From: Todiramphus chloris collaris
Taxonomy: Eukaryota > Chordata > Aves > Coraciiformes > Alcedinidae
Assembly (NCBI GenBank): GCA_025345505.1
Contig: JANVCC010000030.1
Coordinates: forward strand, 6,190,254 to 6,254,253
Direction of reading: 5' to 3'
Length of the DNA: 64,000 nucleotides
In this document: in pieces, positions 37,614 through 47,805 of the stretch
Layout: every line of letters begins with the position of its first letter
How positions within the stretch are numbered: position 1 is the first letter of the stretch
Made by a program: the position numbers and the translations under genes
Notes under the pieces: model-generated
Seen by the model: only the letters and a program-made list of their open reading frames with translations
Database searches by the model: none
Told to the model about the DNA's origin: nothing

Positions 37614-38418
37614 TTAAATTCTCACTTGAACTTAGGTAACCTCCCTCTAAGCCCATCTGCATGTTGAGTATTCCTGTTAAATGCACCAGCTAGCAAGTCA
37701 AAATTACTTTACTAGCTTCAATCAGCTTTATTTTATGTAGCCACTGACATTGCATTTTGTCAGTAAAAACATGGAAGAAAACCCAGTACAAAGCCAAGAG
37801 TTTGTACCTAAAAGTGCAAACAACAGAAAAATAATAAATTAACAGTCCCTACAGCCAACACACCATTTCAGGGACAACCACCCAGAGCTGAGGAACCACT
37901 GGCACCAGTTCTGAAGCACAACCTGAAGCCCCAAGTGGCTGATGCTTGTGTGGAACAAATTTCAGGAATTAATTTGGCTGAGATGGTAAATGAAGACTTG
38001 CACAGAAGGTGGTCTTGGGGATCACAGAAATCTCAGGAAGGGAAATCATGAATGTTTTAAGTGAGACAGGTATAAAGGAATATACAAGGGTGCAAATTTT
38101 GTGACTCAAATAAGAGAGATTTCCCAGTAAGAGAGATTTCCCAAAGCCTTGCTGCAGTAACTGGCTTAAAATCAGAATTTTAAAAGATGACAGAATAGAG
38201 CTTTTAAAGAGTTGCAGTGGCAGAGGGAGATGGAAACCCTTCTCCTGGGCCTGACAGCTCTCTGCTGTAGGCTCCTGTCACCATCCAAGTCTCTCAGGTT
38301 TCCACAGTCATTTTTTTCTGTGTTTTAGTGTTAATAACCATGGGGTTTAGGCAGCCTCTAAATTACTTATTCATATAAAGGGGAAGATTATGTTGTTTAA
38401 GCACTTCATGTATACGCA
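37614..38418. other. Unique sequence with a 17-bp tandem repeat
   Basis: TAAGAGAGATTTCCCA occurs twice in tandem at 38111-38143 with a 17-bp period. No gene was seen. Confidence 0.6.
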
Positions 38419-38586
38419 TGTAGTGGGTCTGTCTGAGCTGCTTTTCCCCACCCAGCCCTCGTGCTGCAGCACTGGGAGCTGGAGGGTGTTGATAACACAC
38501 CCGTGTTATGACTGCCAGTGCTCACATGGCACCAGAGGATGGGGGGCAAGATGGGGGAGAAGAAACAACCAACCTGAGCTGACCAG

Positions 38587-38598
38587 TGGAATATTCCA
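38587..38598. promoter_or_regulatory. 12-bp perfect palindrome in LTR U3
   Basis: TGGAATATTCCA reads the same on both strands. It lies 8 bp upstream of the CRE. Such a site could bind a dimeric factor; which one is not known from sequence. Confidence 0.4.
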
Positions 38599-38605
38599 TA
38601 CCATA

Positions 38606-38613
38606 TGACGTCA
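38606..38613. promoter_or_regulatory. Consensus CRE in LTR U3
   Basis: TGACGTCA is the exact palindromic site for CREB/ATF-family factors. It sits 7 bp upstream of the TATA-like element, a normal promoter-proximal position in a retroviral U3. It still contains its CpG, which is usually lost by methylation-driven decay. Confidence 0.6.
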
Positions 38614-38619
38614 GCTCAA

Positions 38620-38627
38620 CTATAAAG
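38620..38627 (+). promoter_or_regulatory. TATA box of the LTR promoter
   Basis: CTATAAAG followed by GGAGAGGGCAGG. Transcription would be expected to start about 25-30 bp downstream, near 38650, on the plus strand. The nearby AATAAC at 38747-38752 is the only polyadenylation-like hexamer seen and is not canonical. Confidence 0.55.
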
Positions 38628-38887
38628 GGAGAGGGCAGGAGGAGGATGGGGGGGCATTCTGTTTTGTCCTCCAAGAGGCTGCTACGTGTTCCTGCAGCCC
38701 TGCTTCCTGGACTTGGCCCGACATCACCTGTGGACGGGAAGTAGAAAATAACACCTTATCTATCATAACCCACACCCCTGTGCTTTGTGTCTTATTCTCT
38801 CCCTGCGTGCCGTGCTGAAGGGGGTTGGGGGGAGTGATAGAAGGGCTTGGTGGGCACCTGGTGCCGTGCCGGGGTCAACCCACCACA

Positions 38888-39953
38888 ACTTATCTCCTAA
38901 GTCAGTTGAAGGCCCATAATATGCCATGAGAACTTAGATAATATAGTCATTTTTCAGAGTCTCAAAGCAATTTGGAGATGCCCAATTGCTATCCTGATGA
39001 ACCCGGGCTCCAAGAGGCAGGGACTTGCCTGCAGCTCCACAGACCTAAATGGGTCAGATCTTTCATTCCCTCTCTGTAGAACATCCTTTCTTTTAACTTG
39101 GGTGGGTTTCATGAGGTTTCCTTGCTAGAAAGCTAGAATGACCCTGTGAAATTTTTGAAACAGATATTCCTGATGGTTATACAGAAACAGAGGGAGCTTG
39201 ATCAGGAATTTATTTCAGCAGTATTGCTGTTTACTTTGCATTTAGAAGCAACCAAGAGTAACAAAAGACAGAAGGGGTGGGAATATAGTACCAGTAGAAA
39301 CTTTTGCTCCTGAGGGTTAGGTTTGTTCAGAGGAATGTTGTTTTTTAGATTTTTTGTGTTTGTTTTTACATATACATACTTTGGATCTAAGGTTCTTCAC
39401 TCAGTTGGATTTTGGTTCCTGTGAAAATATGTCCTGTATGATCAAAAGTGGGTGATTTCTTGTGAGGCTTCTTGGGGAAATATATTCATGAAGAGACTGC
39501 ATCCTGCTGGTACAAACCAAACACAAATAAGGAGAGAAGCCAGGAAAGATATCTGAAGAGAAGCAAGCAATGAAAGGAACATTTTGGGATACAATCTGTT
39601 ATTATCACAGTATGTCCATACTCTTCTCCCTTATTCTCAGCACTGTACATTTTAATTGTCCCCTGAAGAAACAGTTCTGTAGATACATCCACAGGGAGCA
39701 AAGGCTCTGTCACTGACAACCAAATTAATTTCTCTGTTGGAAGCATGAATGTGACTTAAAACCCCAACACAACATATTTTTAGCAGTTTGGACCATCTTT
39801 CTTTAGAGTAACAATTGTCCTTTATACTTTGGAGGCTAAGCGCCCTGGTAGCACAACACCTATTTAAAAAGATACCAGTAACAAGGAATTAGTAACAACA
39901 TTGCCTCAATTTTGTCAAATCAGCATATTGATTAATGCTATTCAAACAGATAA
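38888..39953. other. Unique sequence, no gene seen
   Basis: No retroviral body follows the LTR. A MIR-like phrase near 39020-39050 (GGGACTTGCCTGCAGCTCC) was judged too weak to call. Confidence 0.5.
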
Positions 39954-40176
39954 TCATAGAATCATAGAAGGGTTTGCGTTGGAAGGGAACATTCAAGGTC
40001 ATCTAGTCCAACCCCCCCCCTGCACTAAGCAGGGACATCTGCAACTAGAGCGGGTTGCTCAGAGCCCTGTCCAGCTTCACCTGGAATGGTTCCAGGGATG
40101 GGGCATCAACCACCTTCCTGGGCAGCCTGGGCCAGTGTCTCACCACCCTCACTTTAAAAAATTGAAGTCTTGCCTT
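39954..40176 (-). mobile_element. CR1 LINE 3' fragment
   Basis: The inverted terminus AATCATAGAATCATAGAAGG is followed by TTGGAAGGGAACATTCAAGG, TCATCTAGTCCAACCCCCCC, GGTTGCTCAGAGCCCTGTCC and TGGGCAGCCTGGGCCAGTGT. About 220 bp remain, truncated at TCTTGCCTTAAGA. It is well preserved. Confidence 0.95.
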
Positions 40177-41349
40177 AAGATTTAGCATACATAAAACCGG
40201 GAGGCTTCCTAGCTACAAACCACATCAGAATTCTATGTTGCTTATTATACACGAGCCAACAGACACACCTCAGAGTCACTTCTGGGTTCAGGTTTTCAAT
40301 GCACTTTGCCTCAAAGTCCAGCAAGGCTGGAATCAACCCGTTGCTCTTTGGTACAAAGCAGAGGACAAAGCCAGAGCTTAACATGTGGAAGAATGCGGTA
40401 TTTTCTTTTATATCTGTGATGATGGAAGGAAAACCTATATGAGATTCTTTATGCATCTCCGGAGACACAGCAATGTCAAAATATAATCTGCTGTACCTCT
40501 CTCCTGCTCAAGGAGTCCCTTCACATTTTCATGCTGCTTTCTTCACAGTAGCTATTTGTTTCTCTTTTCAAGAGAAACAGATACTTTATACCTACATATG
40601 ATTCAGCAGCAGTTAGAGAGAGAAAACATATAGATTTATCGTAAAAAAACCCAACAAACAACCAAACAACAAATCTCCACTGGCTTTTCAAAAGTTAACC
40701 TCTTCCTCTCCTTGCTGCAAAAGCCAATCCTGCCACACAACAGAAACACTGTCTAAAAGAAGTCATACACTGTGGTCATGAATATTTTTCAGACACAGCT
40801 TTGGACTTTGGGACCAAAGTATTTTGTTGAGTATTTTGATGTAGTGACCCACAGTGATAATATTAGACTTGTATCAGGTTGGTTGTGAGACAGGGTTTTC
40901 ATGCACCATCACCCAAGCATGCAAAACATTTTAAATCATATTAGAAGAATGCTTTGGAGGTGGCATAACTCAGTGGTAAAAAATGCAGAAATTTCTGATT
41001 TAGAGCTGCTTATTCAAGTCATTGCATCTCATGCAAGGGCATAATAAGGACAGCTTTGCAGCCTGAAGGTCTACTGAGGGCAGTGGCTGCAGTGAGGTAG
41101 CTGCCACTTCCAGCTCAGTAAGCCCTTAAACAGCAGATTACTGGAAGCCAGGAGAGGATATCCAGAGGAATTATCTCTTGGTGTTTGCCCAGTTCTTATA
41201 CTCTGTCCCTGGCATCTGCTCCTGGCCATTGCCAGAGGCAGGATGTGATGGGTAGATGGTCCTAGTGCTGTTCCCCTACTCTGCTGACTGACCATTACAG
41301 GCATGTGAGGTCTTGCTGCTGCTTTAGTTCATTCTGAGCAAGGAGCTTG
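40177..41349. other. Unique sequence with a tRNA-like relic
   Basis: No gene was seen apart from the tRNA-like segment at 40956-41031. The minus-strand frame at 40175-40468 has no family features. Confidence 0.5.
40956..41031 (+). pseudogene. Possible tRNA-derived relic (76 nt)
   Basis: TAACTCAGTGG (40966-40976) differs from the tRNA A-box consensus at one position, and TATTCAAGTCA (41011-41021) is a decayed B box. GGAGGTG at the start can pair with CATCTCA at the end in six of seven positions (one G-T wobble), giving an acceptor-like stem at tRNA length. The T and anticodon stems do not form cleanly, so it cannot be a working tRNA. It could be a tRNA pseudogene, the head of an old tRNA-derived SINE, or chance. 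Confidence 0.25.
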
Positions 41350-41786
41350 GAAAACCCCATGAAAAACATCATCAAGTCCAAATGTTAACCCAGCACTGCC
41401 AGGTCACCACTAAACCATGTCCCTCAGCAGAACATCTATGCGGCTTTTCCACCCCTCCAGGGATGGGGACTCCACCACTACCCTGGGCAGCCTGAGCCAG
41501 GTCTTGACAACCTTTTCAGGGAAGAAATTTATCCTCACATCCAACCTAAACCTCCCCTGGTGCAACTTGAAGCCATTTCCTCTTGTCCTATCACTTGTTC
41601 AGTGGGAAAAGAGACCAACCCAACCTGGCTCCAACCTCCTGTCAGGGAGTTGTTGAGACAAGGTCTCCCCTGAGCCTCCTTTTTTCCAGGCTGAACAACC
41701 CCAGGTCCCCCATCTGCTCCACATAAGACTTGTGCTCTAGTCTCTTCCCCAGCTTTGTTGGCCTTCTTTGGGCATGCTCCAACACC
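41350..41786 (-). mobile_element. CR1 LINE fragment lacking its 3' terminus
   Basis: Inverted CR1: CCAAATGTTAACCCAGCACT, GCCAGGTCACCACTAAACCA, CCTCCAGGGATGGGGACTCC, TCCTCTTGTCCTATCACTTG, CAGGCTGAACAACCCCAGGT and CATGCTCCAACACC. The last ~40 bp of the element (terminus and GTTGGAAAAGACC block) are missing, replaced by GAAAAACATCATC. It is the same class as the copy at 27.5 kb in opposite orientation. The plus-strand frame across it is antisense. Confidence 0.95.
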
Positions 41787-44351
41787 TATGTACATATGTA
41801 TTTTCTTCTTAGCTCTATATATTTCTTCTATATATGTGACTAGTTAACACTTTCAATGGCATTTTAGATGGCATCACATTGATTCCCAACAGAATCTCAA
41901 CAGCATATTTGAACTGCTCATTTTTCAAAAGCTCTATTTCGTGATTATTCTACTAGAAATTGTTATTCTCAAAAAAACATAATCCCCCCAAAAATGAGAG
42001 AAAAAAATTAATCCTTTATGCACTCAGCTTTTGTTGAATTGTCCAGTGCAATTTGTGAAGCCAAAGAACAAAGTTTAGCCATGCCTGCCACCTCTACTTC
42101 TAAAACAGTTCTTATGTTTAAAACAATATCAGTGAGTTCAGGGTACTTAGTAAAATCCCAATTTATGACAAAACTTCTGTTTAGTTGGCACAAACCTATT
42201 AACTCAGCTGAAAAAGAGTGACAGTAATTGCAACTGGCTAAGGGTCGATAAGAAAAACTCAGTCTGCTAATTTGAAAGAAAATTTATAGACTGGCAAAGC
42301 CATGTCAGACAAGTGAACAGAAGATAATGGCTCTCAGTGTTTTCTAATTCAAGTTAACAAAAAAAAAAAAAAAGGAAAGAATTCATAATATTTGCACTAT
42401 AATGAGACATTTTCCAAGTGATAGCTTATAACTCCTTGTATCTTATTCCATCAATGTCTACTCACATTAAAATGAACCTTCTCACAGACTGAAATTGACC
42501 CTTATTGCTCAGTTATGAAATAAACATAAATAGAGGTCATCAGATTTGACCTAGTAACACTAGCATAGGTTTTGTGCTCCAGGCATTGAAGCTGTGGTTC
42601 CTAAAATAATTGAGGTTTGCAACAGAAGAAAGTGCAGAATTTAATTATGCAAATGGAAAATAAAATTCTCTGACTTGGCCTCACAGTTGAGTGCCCCATC
42701 CCACCCTCAGTGGGGCTGGCACAGCACTACTGTCCAGTTCACACAATATTCCTCCATCATCACCCAGGAAAACCATCACTTCCCTTTCCCCCATGCTGAC
42801 AGGTTGGCATCACCTGCCCAGCGCAGGCAGCTCGCGGTGCCACTAGCATCTTCTTTTCCAGCACAAAAGCTTTGTGTGGGCCAGCAAGACTCTGGGTGGT
42901 CTGTGGCTGAGAAGCCCCCCTGGAGAGACTCTGGTCTATTGGACTGAATTAAATCATCTAATGGTACTTTACAATGGGATTTTCATTGTTCTTTTATCTG
43001 AATTTCAAAGAAGCTCAGTAGAATGACCTTTCCTCAAGTATTTTTCTCTGATTCTTTCTGATCTGAATTTTCTTTAGAGGAAGAACTAAAAGAGAAAGAG
43101 ATGTACTTTCCTTTTTGCACTGCAGAAGCATTGTAAGGTGTATCTGTTTTCTTAGGTTTCTGGAAGGTCTGAGATTTTTGCATTACCTAGGATAAAAATA
43201 ATTGTATCGAAGATATGAAGCCTTGTCCTTCAGGCCAGAGGTCAGCTGCTAACTGATGGAGTAAGGATAAAAAAAAAAAAACAAACCACATTTGCCTGTG
43301 AGAAAATCATTCCCTGGTTATCTGTGATGGATTTCTCGCACCTTCCTAAGGAACAGCCATCAGAAGCAGAGGTTAAAATCAGGGCATTTCCAGTCTGCTC
43401 CAGTATGGCAATTCCCCTAGTTTGAAAGCAGGGTATTTTTTTTTTCTTTCAGCATTTGTGCAATAGTCATATAAATTTAGATATCTGGTGTTTGCTGCTA
43501 TTTTTACAAGTATATGTAGGTATTAAATGAGAAAGTACTTTTAAGAGCGAGTTTACTTTTAAATCCCTAGGGACAGGGCTACATCATTATGTCACATAAG
43601 GGCATATTGTTAAATCCTGACTCACAGAAAAATAATGTTGTTGGCTCACAATTGCATGGATAAGGAAATCTCTGTGCTACCCACTTCCTTGCTCAGGTGA
43701 TACAGTAGGAAGATGTTGCACATATTTAGTTCACCTCCTCTTAATTCCATGTCTCATGACTCAGTTTCCCTGGTTTTCATGGCACAATTTCTCACGTCCG
43801 CTCACACACTTCCTGTTTGTGACCTCCACGGGCTGTGACAAAGGGATTTTTCCCTGAGCACTCTCCTACAGATCCAGTCTGTAGAGCATTTGGATTTCCA
43901 TATTTATTCAGTACTATGATTTTATTCTCTCAAGAAATCTCAACTATCAGGCTGATGATGGAGGTTTCATTTAGACTTTGAACCTGAAAAAATATCTTAT
44001 TAATCCAACCATTTATGGGCTGTTAGAATACTAAAATGAATAAAATGTATACCGTATGCACTGTCAATAGCTCTCTAGAAAGAAAGTACCTTACAGGTAC
44101 AGATATAAACCTTAAGAAAAATTAAGTGTAAGCAGCAGAAGAAAAATAGAGGAGGTTTCTAATCTATATTTAGAATTCTGACACTCACAGATCACCAGCA
44201 AAACAATAAGAAAACCCTGTATCAAAACTGTATAATCACTCCCATTTAATAACAATTTCTGTAAGCACAACTCAGTTGACAAAGCAGGAGTTACAGGTTT
44301 TGATTTGAATACGACAGATCATTTTGGTGAGCACTCAGGGGAAGGGAAAGG

Positions 44352-44369
44352 AAAAAAAAAAAAAAAAAA
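44352..44369 (+). repeat. Homopolymer A18
   Basis: Eighteen A within a purine-rich stretch (GGGAAGGGAAAGG upstream). Simple repeat. Confidence 0.85.
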
Positions 44370-46078
44370 GTAAAACTTACCAGGAGAAGCCTGGTGTTAA
44401 ATCAATCTGGCTTATGAGGTACTTTTATGGACACTGTCACTGCAAAAGCTTTATGATAATAAGGACCAGTCAGGGTGTACATCCTAAATGCTGTGAAAGT
44501 GTCACCATGAAGCAAATTGAATAAATAGTCTGAGAGGCAAAGTGACCAAAATGAAAAGGAATAAAACCTGAGAAATAAGCAAGTCTACATTGGCTATATG
44601 AAGTGTTATCTAAGCAAACATGTCTATAGCAAACAGATGTGAGAACACCAGAAACCATCTCTCTTCCTGTAAAGGCAAAATTTGCCTGGGAATCCTTATA
44701 GATGTTGCAGAACATCCTTCCTAGATGCTGTCAGGCAACACTTGATAGAGAGTTTACAGACCAATGCTCCAAGACTTCCAGAAAATGTAAACAGATAGGT
44801 GCTCCATCCTTCAGTCACAGGTCACCTGGTGCATCCTTACACGCACCCGGCCTGTTTAAAGACAAGCCCATACACCTCAGCTGCATCCATAAATCTGCAC
44901 AGGCGGCAGTGGCAGCTCAGTTCTGCCCTGTCACTGGGATTGATGCTTGGCAAGCCATGTGCTCAGGGCAGCCACGCAGCAGCACTGCTAAACCTCACCC
45001 AGAAACAAACTGTTGTTATGCACAAATCCTTCCCGAGTACCTAGACAGTCATGACACTGTAAATCACATCCTATATATTCTGTAAACCATGTGTTAGCTG
45101 CACATCCACAAACTAGGTGGGAGCTGCAACAATTATCCTGTGTTCTCTGGGCATATCTCACCGAAATTAACCCTCAGTAGAACAACAGTGCTGCCATTCC
45201 CATGGATTTTGCCTTGTGTCATCTCATGGATCATAATCAGAAAGGATGGCAGCAGTTTACATATTTGCAGACAAACAAAACAGCATCCACCTTAACACCT
45301 CAAAATCTGTGTCAAAATCCACACAGAGCCCAGCTGAGAGCACAGGGGAGCAATGTGAGCTCAGGGGCTGCCATGAGTCTGTGAGATGGTTGACTTCAAG
45401 AGGACTTCATCTAGGACATGCTTCTGATCTGACTGCCCCAGCACCCTCCCATCTGCTGGTAGGTGTAAGGGGAGAGATTGTCAATATTGAAGCTGCAGCT
45501 GCTACACCAGACTTCATCTGTTTGGGAAGAGGTGGTGGAAGACAGCAGAGAGGCTGTCTGGTGGAAAATACTCTGCCAGGAACCTCCTCTTCTCACTTCC
45601 TTCCCTCAGAGTCAATATAGTGAAGGAACCAGTCTGGATTCTTAACGTATAAGAACCACAAAACCCAGATAGCATTCCTTTAATGCAATCCATAGTAGTG
45701 GCACAATTAAAAAATGAAACCTAACTCATTTTCTCAACCCAGTTAGAGAAGCTCCACTGTCTGATGGAGGAGGCAAGGAGTCCAGGCATAATGCATAAGA
45801 AGGATTTTGGGGACATACAGAGCGGAAAGGAGACAGGAAAAGGGGTAAATCAAGGCACTTCCAAACAAGCAATGCAGAGAAAAAGTAAAAAAAATCTGAA
45901 CACAACAACAAATTCCTTCCAATCCAGTCTTAATACAGAACCCTTAGGTGACCACAGCACAGGATATCAACAGCTCATATAAAATCTCCTGGAAATTTCT
46001 AGGTACTACAGCTTGCTTACATGAATATGAAAGACATCCTCATCTTATCCTTGACCAGGCACAGTACTGAATTTTAAT

Positions 46079-46473
46079 CGCTAGCTAAGAATTTGATAGC
46101 TTTCAGAGAGGAGAGGTTTTGTAATAAGGTTTGATAAAACATCACCCTTGGGAGAGCTTGTACATAAACACCTCGAAAGAGTTACGCAACCCTAGTACAC
46201 AGCTTGCGTGACAACGAATCTATCCAGCATCAGGAGCACAACTCTGGACTTAAAGAGGTGCTATCTCTGCATAGCAATGATCTCTTCCTCAGAGCAACAT
46301 TTGTTCTCAACAACGTATGCGAAGGGAAGCAGAGATGGGCTCCTCCCCCTCCTAAATCTCAACTGGAATTGTCGTTTTCAGGAAAAAGATGAAACTCAAG
46401 ATTTTTGCCAGCAGTAGAAAACGCACAGTTTGCACAGTGACCATCTCGTCCAAATGACAGCTCGGTGTCATTT
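46079..46473. other. CpG-retaining unique block with inverted repeat
   Basis: Eleven CpGs lie between 46079 and 46463, a clear local excess for this window. The block ends in AAATGACA-GCTCGG-TGTCATTT (46452-46473), a perfect 8-bp inverted repeat around a 6-nt centre. It holds two TGACA cores facing each other, as bound by TALE-type (MEIS/TGIF) homeodomain dimers. Frames of 62 and 69 codons overlap here but show no family features. Candidate enhancer or other constrained element, by inference only. Confidence 0.3.
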
Positions 46474-47783
46474 CATATTTTTATGATGCTATCTGACAAC
46501 CAAGGTTTCTAAGGAAACACCAATTTTGGGGGAGCTGGAGGGAACGTAAGAAAAGGATGGAACCTAAAAATAAGTCACACGCCTCTTCCAGACATTAAAA
46601 CTGCCTGATAAAAAATTGTAAACATCTCCTCCTTGGAATAGTAACATTTCTAAGGCACCCATAAGACTCCATCCAAGTGAAATCATTTTGCACTGAATAA
46701 TACTTTGCTAAGAGAAAGTTGTATTTATGAAATCACATTCTTTCAAAGGATGTTTGGAAAAATATGCTGACTGGATTATTTCTTATATTACCCCAGAGCA
46801 AATGGAAAAATTTATCATTTTGTACCACTGCAGCTCCCAATAGGACTCAAAGTCTCACGTGGAACATGAATAAAAAGATAGATTTCACCTATTTTAAGTG
46901 TTGAGGGGTTTCATGCTGGAAACATAGGATTTTATTTTTATTTTTCAAATTAAACTGAAACGGGTGTGGGAAGAGAAAATAATATCCCTCCCCTTGAGCA
47001 CTGACAGGGCATGTTGGAATCGGATGTCCAAAGCACCCCAAACTCACCTGCATTAAATGCACCTGAAGAAATGACATCACAACACTGCAAACTAAGTGCT
47101 TTTTAGGTCAAGCCACAGAAAATTTAGGAGGAAGCAAAAAAAATACTAGGAATATTTTTGGAATGTTAAAGCCTCCAATTTTTCAAAATGTCATTGTTTG
47201 TCCAGTTAGCCTGGAAAAAAAATAAAAATCTCCTCTTGGAGGGATATTTCATCATCTGTGATGAACGTAGGGCTTTGCTGTAAAAAGGGACTTTAGCCTG
47301 GTCCATAACAGCATGTAGTACAAGGCTGAAGATAAATCGATTATAAAATAACTTTGACACAGAGCTCACTAGATGCACTTCAGTATTTTTCCAGCTCTCC
47401 CAGTTATATAGGAAACCACAACCAGCAGATGATTCCACTGAATGTGACTACTGGGCTTTAGGCTATGGATAAATATTGGGAGTTTTTACTCACAGTCAGT
47501 CAGTAACACACTCCATGTACAGGAGGAAAATGTTTGTGGAACTGAAGTCAGAACTTTTTACTGTGGATTTAGAAATGGTAGCCAGGCATTTATTTGGGGT
47601 ATGTCTTGGATGGTTTGTGCTGCTGGTGTTTAGACAGAGATTCAGAAAACATCAGGGCAGCAGTTAAATCTAGACCCCCAAGTACCACAATTTACTGTGA
47701 AAACTCTCGCTGTATCGGGGTTGAAATAGTTCTTGTGCTATATACCTGAGAGAAACAGACAGCCTACATATCATGGCTGTAAA

Positions 47784-47805
47784 ATATATATATACACACA
47801 CATAT
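47784..47805. repeat. TA/CA dinucleotide microsatellite
   Basis: A short (TA)n run passes into (CA)4. It is short enough to be of low variability. Confidence 0.8.

Larger units (their letters stand above)
38419..38887 (+). mobile_element. Solo LTR of an avian endogenous retrovirus
   Basis: A 469-bp GC-richer block is bounded by TGTAGTGGGT and ACCCACCACA, an imperfect terminal inverted repeat with the canonical TG...CA ends. The 3' part (GGAGTGATAGAAGGGCTTGG, TGGGCACCTGGTGCC, GGGTCAACCCACCACA) matches a terminal pattern I know from avian ERV LTRs. The U3 part holds a consensus CRE and a TATA box, which sets the plus orientation. No primer-binding-site-like sequence follows the 3' edge and no retroviral coding sequence lies on either side, so this is a solo LTR left by recombination. 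ERV class (K or L type) is not resolved because no clear target-site duplication is visible. Confidence 0.82.

Noticed and set aside
39015-39060. MIR-like phrase (GGGACTTGCCTGCAGCTCC)
   Set aside because: Only a short match to a common SINE phrase, without supporting flanks.
38888-41000. Search for a retroviral body next to the LTR
   Set aside because: No primer binding site, coding remnants or second LTR on either side, so the element is treated as a solo LTR.
44702-45620. Frames of 127 and 124 codons, close together on the plus strand
   Set aside because: Neither shows a domain and no plausible exon boundaries join them; low-stop chance frames in a GC-richer stretch.
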